DNA from: Planctomycetaceae bacterium
GTDB lineage: Bacteria; Planctomycetota; Planctomycetia; Planctomycetales; Planctomycetaceae
Reading direction: 5' to 3'
Assembly (NCBI GenBank): GCA_016795125.1
Contig: JAEUIG010000215.1
Coordinates: 1-15,701, forward strand
Length of the DNA: 15,701 nt
Positions 6,507 to 13,406 of this stretch are shown piece by piece. Below the pieces are notes generated by a model, which did no database searches, was not told the DNA's origin, and saw only the letters and a program-made list of their open reading frames with translations. A program made the translations under genes and the position numbers. Positions within the stretch are counted from its first letter, which is position 1, and every line of letters starts with the position of its first letter.

Positions 6507-7508
6507 ATGGGACGCCCTGTTACTTTGTTCACCGGGCAATGGGCGGACCTTCCCCTCGAAACGTTGTGCAAGAAGGCCAAGGACTTCGGCTACGACGGCG
6601 TCGAGCTGGCGTGCTGGGGAGACCACTTCGAAGTCGCCAAGGCGCTTTCGGACGACACCTACTGCGCCCGCAAGCGGGACTTGCTGGAAAAGCATGACCT
6701 GAAGCTGTTTGCGATCTCGAATCACCTCGTCGGCCAGGCGGTGCTGGACCCGATCGACGCCCGTCACAAGGCGATCCTGCCGGATTACGTCTGGAAGGAT
6801 GGCAACCCGGACGGCGTCCATCAGCGGGCCGCCGAGGAGATGAAGGCCACCGCCCGCGCCGCGCGCAAACTCGGCGTCGGCGTCGTCAACGGATTCACCG
6901 GATCGAGCATCTGGCATCTCGTCTACGACTTTCCGCCGGTGCCGCGGTCGATGATCGACGACGGCTATAAGCTGCTCGCCGAACGCTGGAATCCGATCCT
7001 CGACGTCTTCCAGGAATGCGGCATCAAGTTCGCGCTGGAAGTCCACCCGACCGAGATCGCGTTCGACATCTACTCGGCCGAAATGGCGCTCAAGGCGCTC
7101 GAACACCGCGAAGAGTTCGGATTCAACTTTGATCCCAGCCACCTGATCTGGCAGGGAGTCGATCCGGTGGAATTCATCCGCGCGTTCCCGGACCGCATCT
7201 ACCACGTCCACATGAAAGACGCGGCGGTCACGCTCAACGGCCGCACCGGCATTCTCGCCAGCCACCTGCCGTTCGGCGACCCCCGCCGCGGCTGGGACTT
7301 CCGCAGCGTCGGCCGCGGCGGCGTCCGCTTTGAAGAAGTGATTCGCGCCCTGAACGCCGCCGGCTATCCGCAGGACATGCCGCTGTCGGTGGAATGGGAA
7401 GACTCCGGCATGGATCGCGAGATCGGCGCGGCCGAAGCGGCGCAGTTCTGCAAGAACGTGGACTTCAAGCCGTCGGGCCGGGCGTTTGACTCGGCGTTTG
7501 GGGAGTAG
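6507..7508 (+). CDS. Sugar phosphate isomerase/epimerase family TIM-barrel protein
   Basis: A 333-residue protein of the xylose-isomerase-like TIM-barrel (AP endonuclease 2) family. Members include IolE-like dehydratases, hydroxypyruvate isomerases and ketose epimerases that act on small sugars through a bound divalent metal. Likely metal and catalytic residues are visible at barrel strand ends: Glu178 (FALEVHPTE), Asp209 and His212 (FNFDPSHL), His235 (YHVHMKD), and Glu296 (LSVEWEDSGMD). The N-terminal FGYDGVELACWGDHF (27-41) is the usual first strand and helix. It has no signal peptide, so it is presumably cytoplasmic. The start at 6507 has AAGGA 8 nt upstream; the open frame extends 44 codons further 5' but that part overlaps the hairpin leader and looks unrelated. 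The substrate cannot be told from sequence. The gene is monocistronic as far as can be seen. Confidence 0.9.
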   Translation: MGRPVTLFTGQWADLPLETLCKKAKDFGYDGVELACWGDHFEVAKALSDDTYCARKRDLLEKHDLKLFAISNHLVGQAVLDPIDARHKAILPDYVWKDGNPDGVHQRAAEEMKATARAARKLGVGVVNGFTGSSIWHLVYDFPPVPRSMIDDGYKLLAERWNPILDVFQECGIKFALEVHPTEIAFDIYSAEMALKALEHREEFGFNFDPSHLIWQGVDPVEFIRAFPDRIYHVHMKDAAVTLNGRTGILASHLPFGDPRRGWDFRSVGRGGVRFEEVIRALNAAGYPQDMPLSVEWEDSGMDREIGAAEAAQFCKNVDFKPSGRAFDSAFGE

Positions 7509-7526
7509 ATCGGCGCCAAAGTCGTA

Positions 7527-7554
7527 TTGTGGAGTGGGGACCAGCAGCGATAAT
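7527..7554 (+). promoter_or_regulatory. Candidate promoter for the DUF4160/DUF2442 pair
   Basis: TTGTGG (7527-7532) and GATAAT (7549-7554, five of six matches to the -10 consensus) are spaced by 16 bp. The element lies in the 63-bp gap after the TIM-barrel stop and about 18 nt before the ATG of the DUF4160 remnant. It suggests that the small pair has its own promoter. Confidence 0.42.
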
Positions 7555-7571
7555 CAAGGGGCACTACGACG

Positions 7572-7808
7572 ATGCCCACCGTCTTGCGGATTGGTTGATT
7601 CCGTTTTCATTTTTATTCCAACGAGAAGAACGAACCGCCGCACATTCATGTCCGAGGCCCGGACGGAGAATGCAAGTTCTGGCTAGAGCCGGTTCAACTC
7701 GCGGGAAATCGTGGAATTGCTCCATCGCAAGTGCGCGACATCGAACGACTTGTTTTTCAAAATGCTGCATTCTTGATTGAGAAATACGATGAGTACCACC
7801 ATCGTTGA
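7572..7808 (+). pseudogene. DUF4160 family gene interrupted by an in-frame TGA
   Basis: Read from ATG 7572 the frame gives MPTVLRIG, then TGA (7596-7598), and then continues uninterrupted for 69 codons to a second TGA at 7806. The product after the break is FRFHFYSNEKNEPPHIHVRG, DGECKFWLEP and the C-terminal RDIERLVFQNAAFLIEKYDEYHH. This is the DUF4160 pattern, a roughly 80-residue family usually encoded just before a DUF2442 gene in what is regarded as a toxin-antitoxin-like pair. A family Gly codon GGA changed to TGA would explain the stop. No ATG, GTG or TTG follows until deep inside the domain, so reinitiation cannot rescue the product. AAGGGG lies 11 nt before the ATG. The end overlaps the next gene by 20 bp. 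The segment is AT-richer than its neighbours, which suggests transfer. Confidence 0.78.
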
Positions 7809-8061
7809 TCCGCATGTTGCAACGGAACCAGTCGCGATTCGTGCGTGGTGCGAAGGGAGAATGGTGTTCGTCGAACTCACCGATGGCCGCATCGTGGGTT
7901 TCCCGGCAAGCCGCTTCGAACGACTCAAATCGGCAACGGACACGCAACTTCAGGAAGTGCGGCTGGAACTGCAGGGCTACGCACTGCGATGGGAAGAACT
8001 CGACGAGGACATCACAGTCCCAGGTATTGTCGCGGGTCGCTTTCAGCTGCCACCTGAGTAA
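7789..8061 (+). CDS. DUF2442 domain-containing protein (putative antitoxin partner of DUF4160)
   Basis: A 90-residue protein that matches the DUF2442 pattern: an N-terminal strand pair with a central VELTDGRIVGFPASRFERLK, a short polar helix (SATDTQLQEVRLE), and the closing WEELDEDITVPGIVAG block that defines the family. DUF2442 proteins commonly sit next to a DUF4160 protein and are thought to act as its partner or antitoxin. The start at 7789 is the ATG that overlaps the DUF4160 stop by 20 bp, an arrangement typical of translational coupling; an in-frame TTG 12 nt upstream is an alternative. It remains intact even though the partner is broken, as expected if only the toxic half was inactivated. 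Function is inferred from the family only. Confidence 0.82.
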   Translation: MSTTIVDPHVATEPVAIRAWCEGRMVFVELTDGRIVGFPASRFERLKSATDTQLQEVRLELQGYALRWEELDEDITVPGIVAGRFQLPPE

Positions 8062-8089
8062 GTCCGCCAATTCGCAAGGACGCACACGG

Positions 8090-8863
8090 ATGTCCGACTC
8101 TGTTACGCCCTCCGAAGTCCCTGCCACCGGTCCGCGCACGCTCACTCGCCCGCAGCGGCGCGTCCTCGGGGTGCTGGTCGAGAAGGCCATCACGACGCCG
8201 AACCAGTATCCGCTCACGCTCAAGGCGGTGACGACCGGGTGCAATCAGACGAGCAATCGCGATCCGGTCGTCGGCTACACCGAGGAACAGTGCCAGCAGT
8301 ATCTCGATGAACTGCGGGCGCTGGGAGTGGTGGCCTGCATCCACACCGAGAGCGGACGCACCGAGCGGTTCCGGCACTACGTCCGCAAGGTGTATCCGTT
8401 CAACGAGGCCCAGCTCGCGATCATGACGGAACTCTGGCTGCGCGGCCGGCAGCAGCCCGGCGAGCTGCGGACCCGCGCCGGCCGCATGGCGACTCTCGAC
8501 TCTCAGGAACAGCTCCGTGCCGAGCTGACGAGCCTCATGGAGCAGGGATTCGTCCAGGCCGACGGTCCGCTGGATCGTCGCGGCGTGCTGGTCGATCATG
8601 CGTTCTATCCGCCGAACGAAGCCCAGCGGTTGCAACAGCGCCCGGCGGCGGAGACGATGGACGATGTCGCGGACGAGGCGCCGAACCGCGAGATTGCGTC
8701 GTCCCGCACCCCGCATCGCGATGATTCGTCCGCACGGCAGTCCGAGTTCGAGCGGCTGGCAGCAGACCAGTCGACACTCGCCGAGGAAGTCCGCGAACTC
8801 CGCGACAAGCTCGCTTCGCTGGCCGACGAACTCGCGGACCTCCGGCGAAGCCTGGGCGCCTGA
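8090..8863 (+). CDS. YceH family protein (DUF480)
   Basis: A 257-residue member of the YceH/DUF480 family, built of tandem winged-helix-like units and of unknown cellular role. The signature block runs from residue 31: EKAITTPNQYPLTLKA, then the CNQTSNRDP segment (51-59). The second unit includes LWLRGRQQPGELRTRAGRM (115-133). After a polar, Pro/Asp-rich linker (about 182-216) the C-terminus forms a predicted coiled coil with a leucine heptad (LAEEVRELRDKLASLADELADLRR). The start at 8090 has AAGGA 9 nt upstream. The open frame extends far 5' through the DUF2442 gene in another frame, which I regard as meaningless. It is 28 bp after DUF2442 and immediately followed by the long propeller gene. 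No operonic link is evident. Confidence 0.92.
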   Translation: MSDSVTPSEVPATGPRTLTRPQRRVLGVLVEKAITTPNQYPLTLKAVTTGCNQTSNRDPVVGYTEEQCQQYLDELRALGVVACIHTESGRTERFRHYVRKVYPFNEAQLAIMTELWLRGRQQPGELRTRAGRMATLDSQEQLRAELTSLMEQGFVQADGPLDRRGVLVDHAFYPPNEAQRLQQRPAAETMDDVADEAPNREIASSRTPHRDDSSARQSEFERLAADQSTLAEEVRELRDKLASLADELADLRRSLGA

Positions 8864-8906
8864 CCTCCGATCCACCCCGGCGTACGGGACGGCGACCGCG
8901 CTCGTT

Positions 8907-11900
8907 TTGGCCTTGATTCTCGCCAGTTCCGCACTGGCTGCCGACGAGCTTCCGTCGTCCTCGGACGTGCGCGGCGAAGACCTGACGGCGTCCGTCCGGT
9001 TGGAACGCGATCGCCCTCTCGAAGAACTGCTGGCCCGCGCCGACGCTCTGCTCCGTGAAAACAAGCCCAGAGATGCGATCCCTCTGCTGGACGAAGTCCT
9101 CGCACAGCCGGCGGCCGGACTGGTCTTCATTGATGGGACGTATCGCGACGCCTCCGCTGAAGCGAACCGGCGACTCGCACTGCTCGCGCAAATCGATCTC
9201 GATCGCTACGAACGACTGGCCGGCGATGCGGCGCGCGCCGCCATCCAGCAGGCGGAGCGCAGCGGCGACATCGACGCCGTGAAACGACTGCTGGTGCGGT
9301 ATCGCCACACCACGGCCGGCCGTCGCGGGCTGCGCAATCTCGCGCAATCTCTGTGCGACCAGGGACGCTTCGAGGAATCCGTACTCGCCTGTGCGACGCT
9401 GATCGACGAATCGCCGGTGCCTGCCGAACACCTCGCACGCGATCCCGAACTGGCTCTGGTCTGGTGCGCTGCCGCGATTCGCGCCGACAATCTGGCGCTC
9501 GCGCGCGGGGTGCGATCACGGTTCGCGAAGGTCGTCGATGAATCCCCCGTCGCAGCTCAGATCGACGACCTGCTGTCGGCGTCGGGCGCCGCAACCGACG
9601 ATGTCCCGGAAGCGGCCACCCTCCCGGAGAACCTGTCGTCCGCAATCCTGCCCCCCGTCTGGTCAATCACTACGCCGTCCGCCGGCGATGCGGAGTTGCA
9701 GTCCTCGCTGGCCTACCTGAGTTCCAACAGCATTCCTGCGGTCGGCGCACTGCTACCGGTCGTCACGCCGCGCGGCATCGCCTGCCGCACATGGGACGGC
9801 GTCGTCATGATCGACCCTCGGTCCGGCGCGCAACTCTGGACGCATTCGACGCCGCCGTTCACCAACCCGGATGCGCGCGCGATCGACGGGCCGCTCCGAC
9901 GCACGCTCGGCGACTCCGCGCACCTGACGCTGGCCGCCGATGACGTTCACGTGTATTCCGTCGTGCCGCCTGCGAACCAGCCTCCGCTAGCCGAACCTTC
10001 GCCGCTGCAGAACGAACTTCTCGCATTGCGGCTCGACGATGGCGAAGTCGCGTGGCGATTGCCGAGGGCCGATGAAAATTCAGACTCTGCTGGCGTTCCC
10101 ACTTACTTTCGCGGCCCGCCGACTGTCTGTGGCGCTCAACTCCTGGTTGTCGCCGAACGTGATGCGACCATTCGCATGCTGACCGTCGAACGGGCGTCCG
10201 GCCGCGTCTTGACCGACGTTCCGTTGTGTTCCACAGTGATCGGCATGGTCCGCGACGACCGTCGCCTCGCGCAGGCATGCCCCATCAGCGTCGCCGGCAA
10301 TCTGGCGATCTGCACCACCGGCGGGGGCGCCGTCGTCGCTGTGGACCGGATGTCCGGTTTTGTCCGCTGGGCGTTCCGATATCCCCGCGAACGGTTGCCG
10401 TCGCTGCCGCAGGACGTTTCACCGCACACGCAGCCGCCGCAGTATCTGTGGGCCGACGGCTGGCGGATTCCGATGCTCGCCGCCGATGAACAGCATGTCG
10501 TCGTTGCGACCTGCGAGTCGCAAGATTGCCGCGTGCTGGAAGCAGCCACTGGCCGCCAGTTGTGGTCATTGCCGCGCGGCGATGGACTGTACGTCGCAGC
10601 GATCACAAAGGACCGAATGATCGTCGCCGGACGCCGTGAACTCAGAGCGTACGCCATTGCCGACGGCCGCCTCGAGTGGAGCGCGCCGGTGGGTCCGATC
10701 GGCGGCCGCGGGTTGGTCACTCTCACGCATTATGTCGTACCGCTTTCCGACGGATGTATGGCCGCTGCGGAACTGCAGACCGGGGAGGTTGTTCGCACGT
10801 GGCCGCAGCAGGCGGGCGGACTACCGTCGGAACTCGCATCCGAAAGACAAGTGATTGAACCTGTCAGCCTGAGCTGGGCAGTGGACGGAATCGTCGCCCA
10901 GTCGCTTTCCCGCATCTGGCGTCCGCAGACGATGGCCGCAGCCCGTGGCGTCGCGGCCGATCCGGTCACCTCGACGGCCGAGCGTGCACAACTGCTCGCG
11001 GAATCCGGCGAAACTGTCGACGCCGTCAAAACGGTCCGTGATGCGCTGCACGCTCTCGACGAACCGGAGCAGGCGGCGATCGACGAAGCGGTCGATCGAA
11101 TTGCCGATCATTCGCGGCAACTTCTGCGCATGTCAGAGGAACCCGCGCAGCTTGACGACGCCTATCTGTACGGACTCGTCGGGACCGGTCATTGGCTTCG
11201 CGACGAGCGACGGCAACTGGCGCTGCACTGGGAGTGGCTGTCGCGCACGGCAGGCAGCGACTACGAATTCTCCGAGATTGCCCGGACGATCAGCCCCCTG
11301 CACAGTGAACGGCATTACGTGTCGACCAGCGACGGCGCGGGACGGGTGCGAATCGATCGCGCCGTGCAGGCGAAGCTGCTGGAACTCCGCGAGCGCCTCG
11401 AACCCGCGGAAAGACCGGCATTCGACGCCAGGTTCGACACCTGGGACAACGCTGAGGGAGATTCGACGTTCGCGGAACTGCAGATCGGCGTGCCGACGAC
11501 CGACGATCCGCGGCTGACCGATCTCTTCGATCACCTCCCGTTCGGCCAGCAGTTGCGCCTCAAGCAGCCGCAGCGCTGGACGAGCGCGGCGGAATTCATC
11601 ACGACGCAATTGCGGCTGCTCGAACAGTCGCGGATTGCCGACCCATCCCTCGCTGCCGCCGCGCTCAGTTCCCTGCTGCAGCTGTACATCGAGCACAGCG
11701 ACCCCGATGACGCCGCGGGCGTGGCTCAACGTCTGCGCGACGAGTTCGCCGAGACGACTCTGCCCGACGGCACAACAGTCGCCGCGATTGTCGACGCGGC
11801 CGCAGGCAATCCGGCAATCGCCAGGTTGATTTCCCCTGCCGACGAATGGCCCGATGTCGCGCCGACGATCGCATCCCGTCCGTGGCCGGAAGGAGAAATC

Positions 11901-13301
11901 TATTTCGTTCCCGTTACCGTTCAGCATGCGGGAGGCGGCCTGTTCGATCGCCTGAATGTCGCCGTGCATCGACAGGGCAGGATCGTGCGGTTTTCCGGCG
12001 CGGGGATGCCGCGTCCCTGGGCGCTGACGCTGCCCGACAGCCGCAATCCGCTCCGATACTCGCAATCGTATCCCGACCTCCGCAGAGCGTGGGGCTTCGG
12101 CCAGTTCCTGGTGCTGCAGGTCGGCGCCGAGGTGTTTGGAATCTCGCCGCTGAATGCGGCCGGCGAGCCGCGCGCCGCAATCGTCTGGCCGGAATCAGGC
12201 GCATCACTGTCGACCACATCCGAAGTCGGCGCCCGGCAAGCCATCGAAACCGGCCCCGCGCTCGACCTCCGAGTCGCCCCGTTCGACGAAGGTGTCGAAC
12301 GCCGGAACGAGTTTGGCCACCTTGTCGGCCGGGTCGGCCCCGTGCGAACCGGGTATTTCTGCGTACAGAGAGAAGGGGTGGTCATTGCGTTCGATACGGC
12401 GACCGGCATCGAACTGTGGGAGCAGCGTGATCTGTCGCCCGGTGTCCGCTGCTACGGCGATGATCGCATCGTGATCGTTCACGATCCCGGGCACGGACGG
12501 TTCACCCGTTGGAATGCGCTCGACGGTCGCCCGCTCGACGCCGAGCCGCTGATCGCGCCTCCACACAACTGGCTGTCCATCCACGGTTGTTCTGCCCTGA
12601 TTGAACAGCCCGTACAGCCGGGAACAGCCGGAGGAAACTACGAGCTGTCGTCGTTCGATCTTTCGACAAACGCCGAATCCTGGCGCCGCACCCTGCCGCC
12701 GAGGACGATCGCCTTCCCGGTCGATCACCGCTGGTGCGGCGTGCTGTCCACGGACGGCACGTTGCAGTTTCTCAAGCTGACCGATGGAACCACCGTCGCG
12801 CAGCATTCGCTGACGGTTCCACAGCCGCTGATCCATGTCCGCAGTATCATCGACGCGCAGCGAATCATCGTCATCGTCTCCGGAATGCGGGACGACGACG
12901 GACTGGAGGCGGCCACGCGCGGCGGCGGCGTGCACACGAACGAGAACTACCGGCGGCTGATCGTCAACGGCGAATGGTCGGCGTTCGACCGCACCACCGG
13001 AAACCATCTCTGGACGCAACCGCTCGAGAACGCCAGCCTGCTCCTGGATCAGCCGGTCGACGTTCCGCTGCTGGTGTGCAACGAGCAGCGTGTGCCGGCC
13101 AGCGGCAACGTGGGAGCGTTCGTCGGCCGGGTCCGCGTCTTCGACCGTCGCCACGGCCGGCAGTTGCTGGACGAAGCGTCGTCCGGCATCCACAACTATT
13201 TTGTCGTGGAACGGGACGTCGACGCGGGATGGGTTGAACTCCGCCTGCCGGGACGGGTCGTGCGATTCGACTACAGTGGAGCGGACGGACAGGGACCATA
13301 G
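8907..13301 (+). CDS. Large exported protein with two PQQ-like beta-propeller domains
   Basis: A protein of about 1464 residues. A hydrophobic segment ending LASSALAADE looks like a Sec signal-peptide core and cleavage site, so the bulk is extracytoplasmic. It has four parts: an Ala-rich TPR-like helical region (about 30-220); a first propeller (about 250-675) with blades such as DGVVMIDPRSGAQLW, AVVAVDRMSGFVRWAF, CRVLEAATGRQLWSL and ELRAYAIADGRLEWS; a second helical region (about 685-985); and a second propeller (about 995-1460) with VVIAFDTATGIELWEQ and EWSAFDRTTGNHLWTQ. The D-x-x-[TS]-G-x-x-x-W repeat is that of BamB and quinoprotein propellers. No cofactor ligands can be assigned, so a scaffold or binding role is as likely as an enzyme. 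The start is uncertain. TTG 8907 is the first legal codon after the yceH stop but leaves too short a signal peptide; the nearest upstream ATG (8721) lies inside yceH. Such proteins are typical of planctomycetes. Confidence 0.8.
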   Translation: MALILASSALAADELPSSSDVRGEDLTASVRLERDRPLEELLARADALLRENKPRDAIPLLDEVLAQPAAGLVFIDGTYRDASAEANRRLALLAQIDLDRYERLAGDAARAAIQQAERSGDIDAVKRLLVRYRHTTAGRRGLRNLAQSLCDQGRFEESVLACATLIDESPVPAEHLARDPELALVWCAAAIRADNLALARGVRSRFAKVVDESPVAAQIDDLLSASGAATDDVPEAATLPENLSSAILPPVWSITTPSAGDAELQSSLAYLSSNSIPAVGALLPVVTPRGIACRTWDGVVMIDPRSGAQLWTHSTPPFTNPDARAIDGPLRRTLGDSAHLTLAADDVHVYSVVPPANQPPLAEPSPLQNELLALRLDDGEVAWRLPRADENSDSAGVPTYFRGPPTVCGAQLLVVAERDATIRMLTVERASGRVLTDVPLCSTVIGMVRDDRRLAQACPISVAGNLAICTTGGGAVVAVDRMSGFVRWAFRYPRERLPSLPQDVSPHTQPPQYLWADGWRIPMLAADEQHVVVATCESQDCRVLEAATGRQLWSLPRGDGLYVAAITKDRMIVAGRRELRAYAIADGRLEWSAPVGPIGGRGLVTLTHYVVPLSDGCMAAAELQTGEVVRTWPQQAGGLPSELASERQVIEPVSLSWAVDGIVAQSLSRIWRPQTMAAARGVAADPVTSTAERAQLLAESGETVDAVKTVRDALHALDEPEQAAIDEAVDRIADHSRQLLRMSEEPAQLDDAYLYGLVGTGHWLRDERRQLALHWEWLSRTAGSDYEFSEIARTISPLHSERHYVSTSDGAGRVRIDRAVQAKLLELRERLEPAERPAFDARFDTWDNAEGDSTFAELQIGVPTTDDPRLTDLFDHLPFGQQLRLKQPQRWTSAAEFITTQLRLLEQSRIADPSLAAAALSSLLQLYIEHSDPDDAAGVAQRLRDEFAETTLPDGTTVAAIVDAAAGNPAIARLISPADEWPDVAPTIASRPWPEGEIYFVPVTVQHAGGGLFDRLNVAVHRQGRIVRFSGAGMPRPWALTLPDSRNPLRYSQSYPDLRRAWGFGQFLVLQVGAEVFGISPLNAAGEPRAAIVWPESGASLSTTSEVGARQAIETGPALDLRVAPFDEGVERRNEFGHLVGRVGPVRTGYFCVQREGVVIAFDTATGIELWEQRDLSPGVRCYGDDRIVIVHDPGHGRFTRWNALDGRPLDAEPLIAPPHNWLSIHGCSALIEQPVQPGTAGGNYELSSFDLSTNAESWRRTLPPRTIAFPVDHRWCGVLSTDGTLQFLKLTDGTTVAQHSLTVPQPLIHVRSIIDAQRIIVIVSGMRDDDGLEAATRGGGVHTNENYRRLIVNGEWSAFDRTTGNHLWTQPLENASLLLDQPVDVPLLVCNEQRVPASGNVGAFVGRVRVFDRRHGRQLLDEASSGIHNYFVVERDVDAGWVELRLPGRVVRFDYSGADGQGP

Positions 13302-13314
13302 CAATTTAAACTCC

Positions 13315-13334
13315 ACCGGTTGCGACAACCTGGT
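13315..13334. terminator. Hairpin between two convergent genes
   Basis: In the 105-bp space between the convergent stops, ACC plus GGTTG (13315-13322), loop CGA, and CAACC plus GGT with one bulged T (13326-13334) form an 8-bp stem. It lies 14 bp after the propeller-gene stop. No run of T follows on the plus strand, and on the minus strand only a short AT-rich stretch (TTTAAATT) follows, so it is a possible bidirectional terminator with weak support. Confidence 0.35.
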
Positions 13335-13406
13335 AAGCGCCGGCGGGTTCCCGATACGCAACGCCAGATTTGCTCACGAGAAGGCGTTTTCTGCGAACGA
13401 CCGGCG

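Noticed and set aside
6471..7265. A 264-codon minus-strand open frame over the TIM-barrel gene
   Set aside because: The plus strand encodes a full metal-dependent TIM barrel with ordered motifs. The minus frame shows none.
8012..9130. A 372-codon minus-strand open frame across yceH and the start of the propeller gene
   Set aside because: It spans two real plus-strand genes and has no recognisable domain, so I treat it as a shadow frame.
11133..12065. A 310-codon minus-strand open frame over the helical region of the propeller protein
   Set aside because: Same reason: a third-position GC bias shadow, no motifs, no ribosome site or promoter.
12204..13361. A 385-codon minus-strand open frame over the second propeller
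   Set aside because: Antisense shadow. The plus-strand frame has clear PQQ-like repeats throughout, and the minus translation resembles no protein family.
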